Source of the DNA: Candidatus Sulfotelmatobacter sp.
Lineage (GTDB): Bacteria; Acidobacteriota; Terriglobia; Terriglobales; Acidobacteriaceae
Assembly (NCBI GenBank): GCA_030044775.1
Contig: JASICF010000646.1
Coordinates: forward strand, 1 to 41,442
Direction: 5' to 3'
Length of the DNA: 41,442 nucleotides
Notes under the pieces: model-generated
What the model was told of the DNA's origin: nothing
The model's input: only the letters and a program-made list of their open reading frames with translations
The model's database searches: none
Program-made: the position numbers and the translations under genes
Shown here: piece by piece, positions 7,881 to 18,124 of the stretch
How positions within the stretch are numbered: position 1 is the stretch's first letter
Layout: each line of letters opens with the position of its first letter

Positions 7881-8888
7881 TCATCTGCCTTGTGCTGCTC
7901 CCCTCGCCGCCGGAGCCGTTGAAAGCGCGATTGAATCAGGCTCGGTCCAAACTGGCGCGCCGCTGCTTAAAACCAGACGATGCATGGTGATTTTCAAGCT
8001 GCCGCGGTCCACATCGACCATCAGGTAGTGATAATTGATTTCCTTGCTCTGAAACGGATCGTCAGGTGCGCGCTCAATCGGGTACGCATGGGCTCCTCCG
8101 CCACCGGTCACAAAATAAGTCACACCGCCATGCTCGTGGCGCTCGTAGTTATGCACGTGACCAGAGAAGACCACGAACCGCGCCCGCGTTTTCGCCTGGC
8201 GCTGCTCGAGCATCTGCGCGAGTTTTTGCTCCCCGGAGCGAGACGAATGCCCTCCACCGAACATCTTTGCGTCCGATGAGCTGGTATAGGGCGGATGGTG
8301 AAACATGAGAAATACGAAATCGACATCGGAGGGAATGTTGTCCAGTTCGGTGTTGACCCAGTGCCCTTGCGGACCTGAAGTCTCATCCAGCGAGCTGTCG
8401 AGCACCAACAGCAGCGTATTCGCAGCCCGCACCGAGTAGTACCGGCTGTTCTTCAGCTCGGGGAAGTGCTGGAAGTAATTGCCCAGCGCCGTCTTTTCAC
8501 TTCCGTGGAGATCGTGGTTGCCCAGCGACGGATAAACCGGGATGTTCTTCTCCCGCCAGATCGCAGTCTCGCTGTCCCAAATTTTCCAATCGTCCGTGTC
8601 GTAACCGTTGTAGACGATGTCGCCGGTAAAGCAGATAAAAGCCGGGTCGACTGCTGCAATGGCTTTCACCAAAGCGACGCGAATAGCAGGATTGGCCGCA
8701 TCGGTATCTTTCGGATCATGAAAGCGAGTGTCGCCGTAGGCCACGAAGTGAAATGGAACCTTCACCTGCGCGTGCAAATCGACCGAATTTTGCGCGATCG
8801 ATTTCTTCGTACAGCTCGTGTCACAGAGCATTGCGATCAAGCAGAACAGAGTTAAAAAGCTGGCGATTGTTCGTCGATTGGGATGCAT
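7881..8888 (-). CDS. Calcineurin-like metallophosphoesterase, secreted
   Basis: VAYGDTRFHD, FTGDIVYNG, SLGNHDLHG, FSGHVHNYERHEHGG metallophosphatase motifs; N-terminal signal peptide from MHPNRRTIASFLTLF (internal start of the 7881-9023 ORF). Confidence 0.88.
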   Translation of the reverse strand: MHPNRRTIASFLTLFCLIAMLCDTSCTKKSIAQNSVDLHAQVKVPFHFVAYGDTRFHDPKDTDAANPAIRVALVKAIAAVDPAFICFTGDIVYNGYDTDDWKIWDSETAIWREKNIPVYPSLGNHDLHGSEKTALGNYFQHFPELKNSRYYSVRAANTLLLVLDSSLDETSGPQGHWVNTELDNIPSDVDFVFLMFHHPPYTSSSDAKMFGGGHSSRSGEQKLAQMLEQRQAKTRARFVVFSGHVHNYERHEHGGVTYFVTGGGGAHAYPIERAPDDPFQSKEINYHYLMVDVDRGSLKITMHRLVLSSGAPVWTEPDSIALSTAPAARGAAQGR

Positions 8889-8970
8889 GGTGAGAGTCAG
8901 GTTCGGATTGATCGAATTCCTTCCTAAGGCACAGACCGATACGGTGATGACGAGACTACGATGGAATCGG

Positions 8971-9534
8971 CTATCGTATTTGCAAAGTCTCAATGATCGG
9001 ATTAACCCGCGCTCTGAAATCATCGAGTTGCTCGGCCGGAACTCGGCCGTACAACAATGCGTGAGTATTCTCGCTGCGGACTATCGTCCAATACTCCACC
9101 ATGTGCTGTCCGCGGTCGGTATAGTCCGCAACCCATGTCAGGGCGGAGCGTCCGTTGATCGGATGCAGCTCGCAACTGCCTTCGCGCAGGCGATAGTTCT
9201 GGTATCCCTCGCGCGTCCGCTGTTCTATCTTGCGCTGCGGGAGCTTCAAGAGCCTCCGGTCCATCTTATCCGCGGGCGTCATTGTTTCCGGCGGATCTAG
9301 ATTTTGTATCCACAGCCGCAGCTCATGAGTCGTTCCCGCTTCTTTCAGAAGCAAAATGCTTTTCGCTCCTTTTTCATCCGCCCAGCGATTCGGTCCGGTC
9401 CAGGTCCAACCTGGCGGCAACGAGAGCGCGACCCCAGACTCACTGTCTTGATAAACATTTTGGCAATACGCGAACCCAACGGCCACTAACACCAGCGAGC
9501 ATGTGAAAAATGTTTTTGTAAATCCACAGCGCAT
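8971..9534 (-). CDS. Hypothetical secreted protein
   Basis: ORF with signal peptide (MRCGFTKTFFTCSLVLVAVGFAYCQNV); no recognised family. Confidence 0.6.
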   Translation of the reverse strand: MRCGFTKTFFTCSLVLVAVGFAYCQNVYQDSESGVALSLPPGWTWTGPNRWADEKGAKSILLLKEAGTTHELRLWIQNLDPPETMTPADKMDRRLLKLPQRKIEQRTREGYQNYRLREGSCELHPINGRSALTWVADYTDRGQHMVEYWTIVRSENTHALLYGRVPAEQLDDFRARVNPIIETLQIR

Positions 9535-9616
9535 CTTGGCATCCTCTCGCCGTTCGTTGCTGTCGCGCTTTGCACAGCCGGGACGGAACATCGGGCCCTG
9601 CCGCCCGTGAGTTTCG

Positions 9617-10609
9617 CTATTTTCCTACAACCAGCACTTCGAATTGCCCCGCTTCCGCGGTAGACAAGAATAGACGATGGGTCTTCGGATCGAGAGCCAT
9701 AGTTTTCGCTTTGGGCAAGGTCTTCACGGTTTCTGCCACAGAGTACTTGTCGGCAGTTTCCTGGCGAATAACCGTAATCGTCCCTTCGCCATTCGAGTTG
9801 AAGACCAGCTTCATATCAGCATCATAGGTCGTCGCGTCGACATGATCACCAATTGGCAAGGTAGCGATGATCTGTCCGGAGTCGGCGTTCATCACCGCCA
9901 TAACCTTGCTGCGGCACCCGAGAAAGAGACGGCGGTTAGCACGATCCATGGCCATGCTGCTCGGTGAAGCGCAGGGAGCGGTTGGCCAGCGCTGCTCGAC
10001 TCTAAGCGTGCGGGAATTGATTTTGAGCACAACCCCCTCATTTTCAAGATTATCGTAGACGTAACCGTTCCCGTCTGCGGCAGCGAATTCCGGTCCTCCG
10101 CCGAGATCTATCGTACCCGCCATCTTTCCGGTAGCCGCATCGATAGCCGTTGCGCTATTGCTGCCGCCGTTAAATGCGAAAACACGGGAAGAAGCCGGAT
10201 CGTAGATAATGGCATCCGGCTTTCTGCCCGTGGGTACGTCAGCAAGCTTCTTTAGCGTTCGCAGGTCGAAGATCGTCACGGTGGAAGCCTGACCATTGCT
10301 AACGAACCCTCGGCCCAGGTCGGGAGCGATCGCGATACCGTGGACTCCATCGGTTTTCGGGATATTGCCTACGACGTCGAGCGAATCGACATCAATGACT
10401 TCCACCTGGCTTCCGTGAGAGACGTAAAGACGCCTCGCGCCTTCGTCGACGCTCAAATAATCCCAACTTCCCTGCCCCGGAATTGGAACCTTCTTAGTGA
10501 TAGCAAATTCCGCGGCGGAGGCTGACGGGGCAGCGGCAAGACCCATCGTGAAAAAGATCATGGCTGCGGCGAGTATCCGGATCCATGCATCACACTGCAG
10601 CTTCATCAT
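9617..10609 (-). CDS. YncE-like / YVTN-type beta-propeller protein, secreted
   Basis: 330 aa, signal peptide, repeated propeller units (RRLYVSHGSQVEVIDVDSLDVVGNIP, KLVFNSNGEGTITVI, THRLFLSTAEAGQFEVLVV). Confidence 0.85.
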   Translation of the reverse strand: MMKLQCDAWIRILAAAMIFFTMGLAAAPSASAAEFAITKKVPIPGQGSWDYLSVDEGARRLYVSHGSQVEVIDVDSLDVVGNIPKTDGVHGIAIAPDLGRGFVSNGQASTVTIFDLRTLKKLADVPTGRKPDAIIYDPASSRVFAFNGGSNSATAIDAATGKMAGTIDLGGGPEFAAADGNGYVYDNLENEGVVLKINSRTLRVEQRWPTAPCASPSSMAMDRANRRLFLGCRSKVMAVMNADSGQIIATLPIGDHVDATTYDADMKLVFNSNGEGTITVIRQETADKYSVAETVKTLPKAKTMALDPKTHRLFLSTAEAGQFEVLVVGK

Positions 10610-10729
10610 TGTCCAGGTGATCTCCTTTTATTACTCCATGTTTCAAAGCGACGATCAACTGCTCGAAACCTCACCAAGCGCGACTACTGTCACCGAGGGT
10701 CGACCATGATGATGCTGGCACAAGAGTCG

Positions 10730-13621
10730 CTAATACTCTCTGCGAGGCTCCCAGCGCAGGCCGAAAGAATAAGTCGGCCTGTAGTATTCGCGTTGAGTGA
10801 CGTACCACGGGCTGCCGTTGTAAAAGCCGAAGACCTCGTCCGTGAGGTTCAACCCCTGCCAGAGGACGGTAAAACCTTTCGCGACGCGGTAGCTGGCTTG
10901 GGCGTCAACTTGAAGGTGAGCGTAAAGGTAGTTATCGCCGAGGGGCCCCTTGGGACCGAGATTGGCGGGATCTTCACAAACTCCAAGCTGAGACTGTGCT
11001 GTGGTGCACTGCTCCCACTGATACTGATAAATACTCGCGCTGTTATAAGTCGCTCCCAGCCGGGCCGAGAGACGGCCACGATCATAGCTCGGGCTGAGAT
11101 TGAACATCGCCGGCGTCTGACGCTGCAATGCGGGATTATCAGTTCGAAGCGGCAAGGCACCGGCGCTCGATCCGGTCCTGCTGTAGTTGGCCATTATTCC
11201 GAATCCGCTCCACCGGCCAGGTAAAAAACCCAAGTGCTGGATGTAAGCAAACTCGACGCCATACAACTTCGCGTTTTGTCCGTTAATGATGTAGGAGAAA
11301 TTGTCGCCCTGAAACTGCGGATACTGTGTGCCCTTATAGTAGGGATCGAGAATGTAATAAATAGGCTGACTCAACTGCTTGTAGAAGAAACCAGCCTGCA
11401 GCTCACCGTAAGGCTTTAGGTAATGCTCATAGAGCACATCGTAGTCGTTGGCGTGCTCCGGGTGCAGATTGGGGTTGCCAATGTCAACCGTGTAGGGGTT
11501 CGAACTCTGATCCACCGTTACGTACGGGACCATGTCATAAGGATTGGGGCGAGAGATTGCGCGCGCGTACACCGCGCGAATATCGGAATCGTCGGTAAGA
11601 TGGTATTTCAATTGAACACTGGGCAAGGGATCCCAATACCACGAAACCGAGTGTTCCGGAACAATGGTTTCGGCAGTGCTATCGGCGTTATTGGTGGTCG
11701 AGAAGCCAAGGATGTTCAATTGTGTGGCTTCGAAACGCAGTCCCGTCTGTAGACGAAACCTCCCGAACTCGATGGTGTTCATGGCATAAGCCGCGGAAAC
11801 CCGCTCGGTAAGATCAAAGTTTGAGAGGACCGAACCGAACAGGGTGCTTGGCTCGTCTAAGGCGAGAACCCCTTGGCGGATGACGTTGTTCAGATTATTG
11901 ACGATCGTGTTGTAGTTGGTAACCGGTCCCAGAGGATAGGCGTTGAAATAATAGCCAGGATTCTTGAACCCGCTGAGATAGTCGGTCATGGGAGAATTCG
12001 GCGGGTTGTTGGGGTTGGGAATGAATGTTTGATCATAGGTCGGCGAATATGCGTCCTGGCCCTTGTGCGCGTTGCGTTCCTTGAACCCGAATTCGAAAGT
12101 CGAGAAGTGCGAGCCCAAGTGGTAGTTTCTGCCTATCGACAAGGCACCTTGCAAATTTACCTGCGAGGTTATTCCCTGAGTGCCGTCATATTCGGTCAGC
12201 GTCCATTGGCTGGGATCGTAGGTCGGGGATCCGAAGCAAGAAGGGGTCCACTGCGGCAGGCGGAAGTTGGAGCTGGGGACGTTAACGCACGAGGTAAGAT
12301 TGCTCAATGCGCTGCCCGGGATTGGGTCGAAATTCGCTCCCGGATTGCCGGCGGCCGCCAACTGGCGCGAGCGCGCAGCTGAAAGCTCCCAGCTTATCCA
12401 CGAATCGTTCATGACGTGCTTGCCGCCGATTCCTACCGCGATGATTCCATAATCCGGCAGGCGTGAGGAGGTTGAGAATTGCGGGGCGCTGCCATCGTTT
12501 AGCGTGTATTTCCATTTGTTCCCGTAGTCTTTGAAATCAGAATCAAAGTAATGCAGGTAAATGCCGGAAGCCGGATCTTTGAGTTTGTAATCGAGCGACC
12601 CGCCAAAGCCATAGCGTTTGCGCTGGTACCGGTATTCCCTGACATCCATGCTGCCATAGGACGGAACTGCGGTGTCATTCGGCGCAGGCTCGATATCGTC
12701 GATTCCGCGGCCGTTGTAGTCGTAGCTTCCCGAGAACAGCGCGCCGAACCGTTTGTCGTGGCCAAATCGCTGGCCGGCAGTACCCGAGACCAATCCCATG
12801 TAGCGCGTGCCTTCGATCGGCGTGAATCCGCCAATTCCCTCCAGCGCAAGGGTGGGTGCGTCGCCGGCTTTCCTGGTCACCAGGTTTACCGTTCCTCCAA
12901 TCGCGTCGGCATCTTGATTAGCCGCAAGCGTTTTGTTTACTTCGACCGATGAGACGATGTCAGCGGGAATCGTGTCCAGCTTGAACTGGCGCACGTTATC
13001 TTCCGGCGCGGGAATCTCAATGCCATCCACGGTGGTATTGTTCAGCCGTGGCTCCGTTCCACGAATCTGGACATATTTGCCCTCGCCCTCGTCGCGCTCC
13101 AGGCTCACGCCCGGCATCCGGCCCACGACATCGGCGACATTTTCGTTCGGCAGGCTTTGAATCACACCTGCGGGCATCACGTCCAAAATGTTATCGGAGG
13201 TGCGCTGCTCCTGGATCGCTTCCGCCACTCCTTGCGCATCGGCGACCACAGTGATTTCCTCGTTACTGGTCGCGACGTTCAACCTGGCGCTGACGTGGGC
13301 CACTTGGCCCGCCTTCACGCTCACGTTGGCGGTAAACGTCTGAAAGCCGATGTATGAAACGTTGACGACGTACTCGCCAGCCGCAAGTCCTGTGACCGTG
13401 AACTCTCCAATACCATTGGTAGTGACGACAACGTTCCCCGGTGTCACGGTTACCCGCGCAGCAGGAAGTACGGCGCCTTCCTTGTCCACCGCAGTCCCAG
13501 TAATCGTTCCGCGTTCAGTTTGTGCAACACCGGCGGCCACGAGAACGGTAGAAATGAAAACAATCGTTAGTGTCGCCGAGAGAACTTTGCGGTATGAGGC
13601 CTGCAGCTTCATGGACATCAT
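10730..13621 (-). CDS. TonB-dependent receptor with N-terminal carboxypeptidase-regulatory-like domain
   Basis: GTITGTAVDKEGAVLPAARVTV; plug VVGRMPGVSLERDEGEGKYVQIRGTEPRLNNTTVDGIEIP; C-terminal barrel ending YSFGLRWEPRREY. Start likely near 13612-13621 (ORF to 13705). Confidence 0.93.
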   Translation of the reverse strand: MMSMKLQASYRKVLSATLTIVFISTVLVAAGVAQTERGTITGTAVDKEGAVLPAARVTVTPGNVVVTTNGIGEFTVTGLAAGEYVVNVSYIGFQTFTANVSVKAGQVAHVSARLNVATSNEEITVVADAQGVAEAIQEQRTSDNILDVMPAGVIQSLPNENVADVVGRMPGVSLERDEGEGKYVQIRGTEPRLNNTTVDGIEIPAPEDNVRQFKLDTIPADIVSSVEVNKTLAANQDADAIGGTVNLVTRKAGDAPTLALEGIGGFTPIEGTRYMGLVSGTAGQRFGHDKRFGALFSGSYDYNGRGIDDIEPAPNDTAVPSYGSMDVREYRYQRKRYGFGGSLDYKLKDPASGIYLHYFDSDFKDYGNKWKYTLNDGSAPQFSTSSRLPDYGIIAVGIGGKHVMNDSWISWELSAARSRQLAAAGNPGANFDPIPGSALSNLTSCVNVPSSNFRLPQWTPSCFGSPTYDPSQWTLTEYDGTQGITSQVNLQGALSIGRNYHLGSHFSTFEFGFKERNAHKGQDAYSPTYDQTFIPNPNNPPNSPMTDYLSGFKNPGYYFNAYPLGPVTNYNTIVNNLNNVIRQGVLALDEPSTLFGSVLSNFDLTERVSAAYAMNTIEFGRFRLQTGLRFEATQLNILGFSTTNNADSTAETIVPEHSVSWYWDPLPSVQLKYHLTDDSDIRAVYARAISRPNPYDMVPYVTVDQSSNPYTVDIGNPNLHPEHANDYDVLYEHYLKPYGELQAGFFYKQLSQPIYYILDPYYKGTQYPQFQGDNFSYIINGQNAKLYGVEFAYIQHLGFLPGRWSGFGIMANYSRTGSSAGALPLRTDNPALQRQTPAMFNLSPSYDRGRLSARLGATYNSASIYQYQWEQCTTAQSQLGVCEDPANLGPKGPLGDNYLYAHLQVDAQASYRVAKGFTVLWQGLNLTDEVFGFYNGSPWYVTQREYYRPTYSFGLRWEPRREY

Positions 13622-13869
13622 CTCCTCGCGAAGCAACACATCGCCATGAGCGGAGCTGCGACTTTCCCCGGCCGAGCGGGGCCGATCGCAAGTTAGCTTC
13701 ACCAAACCACTGCTGTATGCTGGCTTGAATGACTGCTGAGGTTAGTCGAGCGCTGTGAAGCCGATATTACAGTCAGGTTAATTGTTTTTCAGGATATGTT
13801 TTCTAGCGCGTTCGCGGTCTACCCTAGCGCGTGTAGTTATTGCTGATAATTTTAGATGACAGGTTTCGA

Positions 13870-14538
13870 GTGGAACTCCTGGTCGTAGAAGACGAACGGC
13901 GAATGCTGGAGTTGTTGCGTAAGGGCCTGAGTGAAGAAGGTCATTCGGTCTGGTGCGCAGTTGACGGCAGAGAAGGACTGCAGAAGGTTCGCGAAAAGCG
14001 CTACGACGTTGTGATTCTCGATGTCATGATGCCGAAAATGGACGGATTCGAAATGGCGCGGCAGATGCGGGCCGAACACGATCACACTCCGGTGTTGATG
14101 CTAACCGCCAAGGATTCGGTTCCCGACGTGGTGCAAGGCCTGGAGCTGGGAGCAGACGATTACGTGATCAAGCCGTTCTCTTTTAATGAACTTCTGCTGC
14201 GGCTGCGCTCCGTGTACCGGCGAGGAGACGCGGGGAAAACACGGCTCGGCGTCGACGACCTGCTTCTGGATCTTTCTACCCGTGAGGTTCGCCGCGGCGG
14301 TAGAAGGATCTCTCTGAGCCGGACCGAATACATTCTTTTAGAGAGACTCATGCTCGATGCGGGTGATGTTGTTCCTCGCGAGACCTTGATTGCGTCGCTG
14401 GGACGCGATGTGGCAGGCAATACGCTGGAAGCCTTTGTGCGATTGCTGAGAAACAAAATCGATTGCCAAGCGCGTAGAAGGCTGATTCATACAGTGCGCG
14501 GAGTCGGTTATGTCGTTAGCGCGGAACATGAAATATGA
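13870..14538 (+). CDS. OmpR/PhoB-family response regulator
   Basis: VELLVVEDERRMLELLRKGLSEEGHSVW, DVMMPKMDGFEMA, KPFSFNELLLRLR; C-terminal winged helix. GTG at 13870 preferred over TTG 13840. Confidence 0.93.
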   Translation: MELLVVEDERRMLELLRKGLSEEGHSVWCAVDGREGLQKVREKRYDVVILDVMMPKMDGFEMARQMRAEHDHTPVLMLTAKDSVPDVVQGLELGADDYVIKPFSFNELLLRLRSVYRRGDAGKTRLGVDDLLLDLSTREVRRGGRRISLSRTEYILLERLMLDAGDVVPRETLIASLGRDVAGNTLEAFVRLLRNKIDCQARRRLIHTVRGVGYVVSAEHEI

Positions 14539-15998
14539 AAAAGCTCTCAATTGGTTCCAAACTCACATTGTGGTACCTGACGATCTTTGCGACCGCGCAA
14601 TTCCTGTTTGGAATCGGCATGTGGTTTGTCCTTCGCCAACATCTTTATGGCATTGCAGACGCTACGTTGACCGCCCAGGTCGAAGATCTGGCCCATCTTC
14701 TGAAAGCTATGAAGGAGAAAAACCGGACGGTCCCCAAGCTGCAGGAAGAAGTTTCGGAAGCATACGATCTCGAGCACTCCGGAGACTTTCTACAAATTTA
14801 TGATGGGGACGGAAACTGGATTTTCCGCGCCTCTTCACTGCAGAAAAGTCAGCTCGCGCCCGTTGCCCCGGCAGCCGTGAAGCACGCATCGTTTCGAAAC
14901 GTCCAGCTCGAAGGCAAACCTTACCGGTTCATTATTCAAAGACTTGATGTGAATGGGCGCTCGTTTACCGTTCAGACCGGCGTCCCTGTCGACGAAATCA
15001 TCGCCACAGTTTCAGTGTTTCAACGTGATCTGCTATTTCTCGCTCCTCTGTTACTGCTCCTCGCAGCTGCGGGTGGATACTGGCTCAGCCGCAGGGCCTT
15101 ATCTCCAGTGGACGCGATTGCACGCGCGGCACGCAATATCGGCGGCGACAACTTAGGCGCCCGACTGGATCAACTCACAAGCGGCGACGAGCTGCAGCGA
15201 CTGTCAGACACATTAAATGAAATGCTGGCGCGCATCGAAAGCGCCTTCCTTCGCGTGATCCAGTTCACCGCCGATGCTTCGCACGAACTGCGCACACCCA
15301 TCGCACTGATTCGCACTGAAGCGGAAATCTCTCTACGAAAATCACGCGGTCACGAGGAATACCGAGAAGCCTTGCGCCACATTCTTTTGGAAGCGGAAAG
15401 AACCACATCGCTGATGGAAGAACTTCTATCCCTTGCCCGTGCAGACTCGGGTGGCGAGAATTTGCACCTCTCGGTCCTCGACCTGAATGCGGTCATTGCC
15501 GAAACTGCAAGCGAATGGCAGCACCTCATCGAGAACCGCAATCTGCGGTTCACCTATAAGTCTTCAAATCAGCCAATCCCGGTTCTGGCGGATCGGGTCG
15601 CCTTGCAGCGGCTGCTGGCTATCATGCTGGACAATGCCGTTAAGTACACACCTCCGCCCGGCATCGTCGAATTACACGTGGAATCACGCGGGAGCAACGC
15701 GGTGATTGCAATCCGAGATACCGGAATCGGAATTGCCGAACAGGATCAAAGGAAAATTTTCGAACGCTTCTACCGCGTGGATAAGGCGAGAAGCCGAGCG
15801 TTGGGAGGAGCAGGAATCGGCCTGGCCATTGCCGATTGGATCATCAAACAGCATTCCGGGTCGATCGCTGTGCAAAGCTCGATCGGTAACGGGGCAGCCT
15901 TTTTCGTGGAATTGCCTCTTCAATTGGCGTCTCGTCCTCGGCGGCAAATGTACGGTTCAGCCGTGGAGATGCAACATTCCATCCACTCGTCTAAGTAG
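14535..15998 (+). CDS. Sensor histidine kinase (HAMP, HisKA, HATPase)
   Basis: FTADASHELRTPIALIRTEAEI H-box, LDNAVKYTPP N-box, IRDTGIGIAEQDQRKIFERFYR; start overlaps RR stop. Confidence 0.94.
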   Translation: MKKLSIGSKLTLWYLTIFATAQFLFGIGMWFVLRQHLYGIADATLTAQVEDLAHLLKAMKEKNRTVPKLQEEVSEAYDLEHSGDFLQIYDGDGNWIFRASSLQKSQLAPVAPAAVKHASFRNVQLEGKPYRFIIQRLDVNGRSFTVQTGVPVDEIIATVSVFQRDLLFLAPLLLLLAAAGGYWLSRRALSPVDAIARAARNIGGDNLGARLDQLTSGDELQRLSDTLNEMLARIESAFLRVIQFTADASHELRTPIALIRTEAEISLRKSRGHEEYREALRHILLEAERTTSLMEELLSLARADSGGENLHLSVLDLNAVIAETASEWQHLIENRNLRFTYKSSNQPIPVLADRVALQRLLAIMLDNAVKYTPPPGIVELHVESRGSNAVIAIRDTGIGIAEQDQRKIFERFYRVDKARSRALGGAGIGLAIADWIIKQHSGSIAVQSSIGNGAAFFVELPLQLASRPRRQMYGSAVEMQHSIHSSK

Positions 15999-16080
15999 GC
16001 GGGCCGCAGCCTTCGGATTCCACGAGTTCGCGATTTTTGTCCCTGGCGTGCCGGAGCCAGAGGTCACCCCTTTTGAATTG

Positions 16081-17865
16081 TTAGCGGCAGCCGTGGCTCC
16101 CGTGCGCCAACCCTGGCTGCATTTTTGGCGCAAAGCTGCTGCCTGGCTTGAACGCCGGCCGCTCGGGCGAATCCGCCACCGTCTCGGTCAGTTTGTAAAA
16201 AAACTGGTCGAACTTCGCCGCAGCGTCAAAATCCACTGGCTGCGTCACGTCATCCTGCGGCCGGTGATAGCGCACCTTGTACCACTCTCGATAGCGCCGC
16301 TCGGCATCGGTCCCGGGATCGTATCCAAAGATAAAACCAATTGCCGGCACACCAATCCGCAGAAACGGATAATGATCCGCACGCCGCAGCAGCGCCCGCT
16401 CCGGCTCCTGGTCAGCCCGCAGCGTGATGCCCATGCTGCTACCCACCGCCCGAGCCGTATCTCCCAGCGTCGTGTCGTCGATCGCCAGCGCCGTGAGCAG
16501 CTTCAGCGGAAACAGCGGCCGCAACTGGTCCAGGTTGATGTCCGCCACCAGCTTCGCCGCCGGCACAGTCGGATGATCCACAAAATAACTCGACCCCAGC
16601 AGCCCTTTCTCCTCGCCCGTAAACGCGCAGAACAGCACTGACCGTTTCAGCGTTCGATGATCCCGTTTCAGGTCCTCCGCAAATTGAATCAGCAACGCCA
16701 CATACGCAGCATCGTCCAACGCGCCGTTATATAAATTGTCGCCCGCCACCGGCGTTCCATAGCCATACCCATCCAGATGCGCCGCAATCACGACAAACTG
16801 ATCCTTCAACTGCGCGTCGCTTCCGGGGAGCATCGCCAGCACATTCGGTGAGCTATACGCTCGCTGCGTTACATGCAACCGCACCTGCATTTCTGCCGGA
16901 ATCTCAAACGATGCGAGGGCTTCTCTGCGACCACCTGCCGCCAGAATCGCCGCTGCATCCTTCCCTGAACCCTCAATCACCCCCGCCAGCTGATCCGATG
17001 CCAGCCGCATTACGAGCAGTGGCTTGCCCGCACTGGGCTCACTGCTATCCAGCGCCACCGTCCGCGCATACGCCGCCGGCCACCGCGGCGGCTCCATTGT
17101 GAAATACGGATCATCCACCGCCACTAAGCCAACCGCATCGCCTGCTCGAGCATTGGCAGCACGTTCCGCCGACGTCGGCATTCCCTTCCCGGGCGAGTTG
17201 AAGCACACCGCGATCTTCCCCGCGATCTCCTCCATCGCGTTTTTGCCGCAATACCCACGAAACGTCAGCGGCGCGTCGGCCTCTACCGGCATATTTGCCG
17301 CCGGCGTAATCGTAATCTGCTGCAGAAACTCCAGCGGCAACTTGCCGCCACCTGTTCGCAACACCGTAAAGCTCGTCCCGTCGCCTGCAACCGCCACTTC
17401 GTGCATCGCGACCGACTGATAGTATGTTCCGCCATCGCCCGCCGGCTGCAAACCGGCAGCGCGAAAGCGACCGGCCACATACTCCGCCGCGCGCTGGTAG
17501 GCAGCCGAACCGGTATCGCGCCCCTCCATGTCGTCGCCCGACAGCGCCTCCGTGGTGTGCCACCATGCCAGCGTATCGGCATCGTGAATTTCTTTGTCGC
17601 GCGGATGTTGCTGTGCGAAAGCACACGCAGCAAAGAGGAAAATAGAGAGGAAAAGCACGGTGGCCCTGTGCATGGTGACTGCGAGTATAGCAATCACTGC
17701 CACAGGATTTAACCCAACCCGCATTCCACGCAAGCGATAATTTCGAGATTCAAGAATACTGCGAGGGTGGCACGACTTCGTCTGCGTGGATCTCGGCGAC
17801 CGGTCTGAATTCCAGAAATTGAACATTAGAAACCGACGCATGCGGCGACCGACAGGCGTCTCCAA
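16081..17865 (-). CDS. M28-family metallopeptidase with PA-like domain, secreted (start probably internal, e.g. MHRATVLFLSIFLFAACAFAQ)
   Basis: VVIAAHLDGYGYG...GDNLYNGALDDAAYVALLIQFAEDL, FCAFTGEEKGLLGSSYFV, RADHYPFLRIGVPAIGF. Confidence 0.9.
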   Translation of the reverse strand: METPVGRRMRRFLMFNFWNSDRSPRSTQTKSCHPRSILESRNYRLRGMRVGLNPVAVIAILAVTMHRATVLFLSIFLFAACAFAQQHPRDKEIHDADTLAWWHTTEALSGDDMEGRDTGSAAYQRAAEYVAGRFRAAGLQPAGDGGTYYQSVAMHEVAVAGDGTSFTVLRTGGGKLPLEFLQQITITPAANMPVEADAPLTFRGYCGKNAMEEIAGKIAVCFNSPGKGMPTSAERAANARAGDAVGLVAVDDPYFTMEPPRWPAAYARTVALDSSEPSAGKPLLVMRLASDQLAGVIEGSGKDAAAILAAGGRREALASFEIPAEMQVRLHVTQRAYSSPNVLAMLPGSDAQLKDQFVVIAAHLDGYGYGTPVAGDNLYNGALDDAAYVALLIQFAEDLKRDHRTLKRSVLFCAFTGEEKGLLGSSYFVDHPTVPAAKLVADINLDQLRPLFPLKLLTALAIDDTTLGDTARAVGSSMGITLRADQEPERALLRRADHYPFLRIGVPAIGFIFGYDPGTDAERRYREWYKVRYHRPQDDVTQPVDFDAAAKFDQFFYKLTETVADSPERPAFKPGSSFAPKMQPGLAHGSHGCR

Positions 17866-18124
17866 TGCATAGGTCGGCTACGAGTTCGCGTTCAACGTTT
17901 TCGCGAACCTTGGCCGAACAATTGCGCTCTTGCAGTGAATTCAATGCCTTACCAGAATCTGCGCCCGAGCAAGCAGTTCATAAAACCCAGCCTCCGGCCG
18001 CTCCACAATGCACGCTAGTAATCAGCCGTAACTCGAGGCGCTGAGGGAATTCGACTTGCAAGCTGCTTGGTGAGGTTTGGCAGGCGGGTTGGCCTGCGGG
18101 GATAGTCTCAGATTGGAAACCGGA

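Noticed and set aside
11873-12382. Plus-strand ORFs inside the TonB receptor gene
   Set aside because: Shadow ORFs opposite a well-supported CDS.
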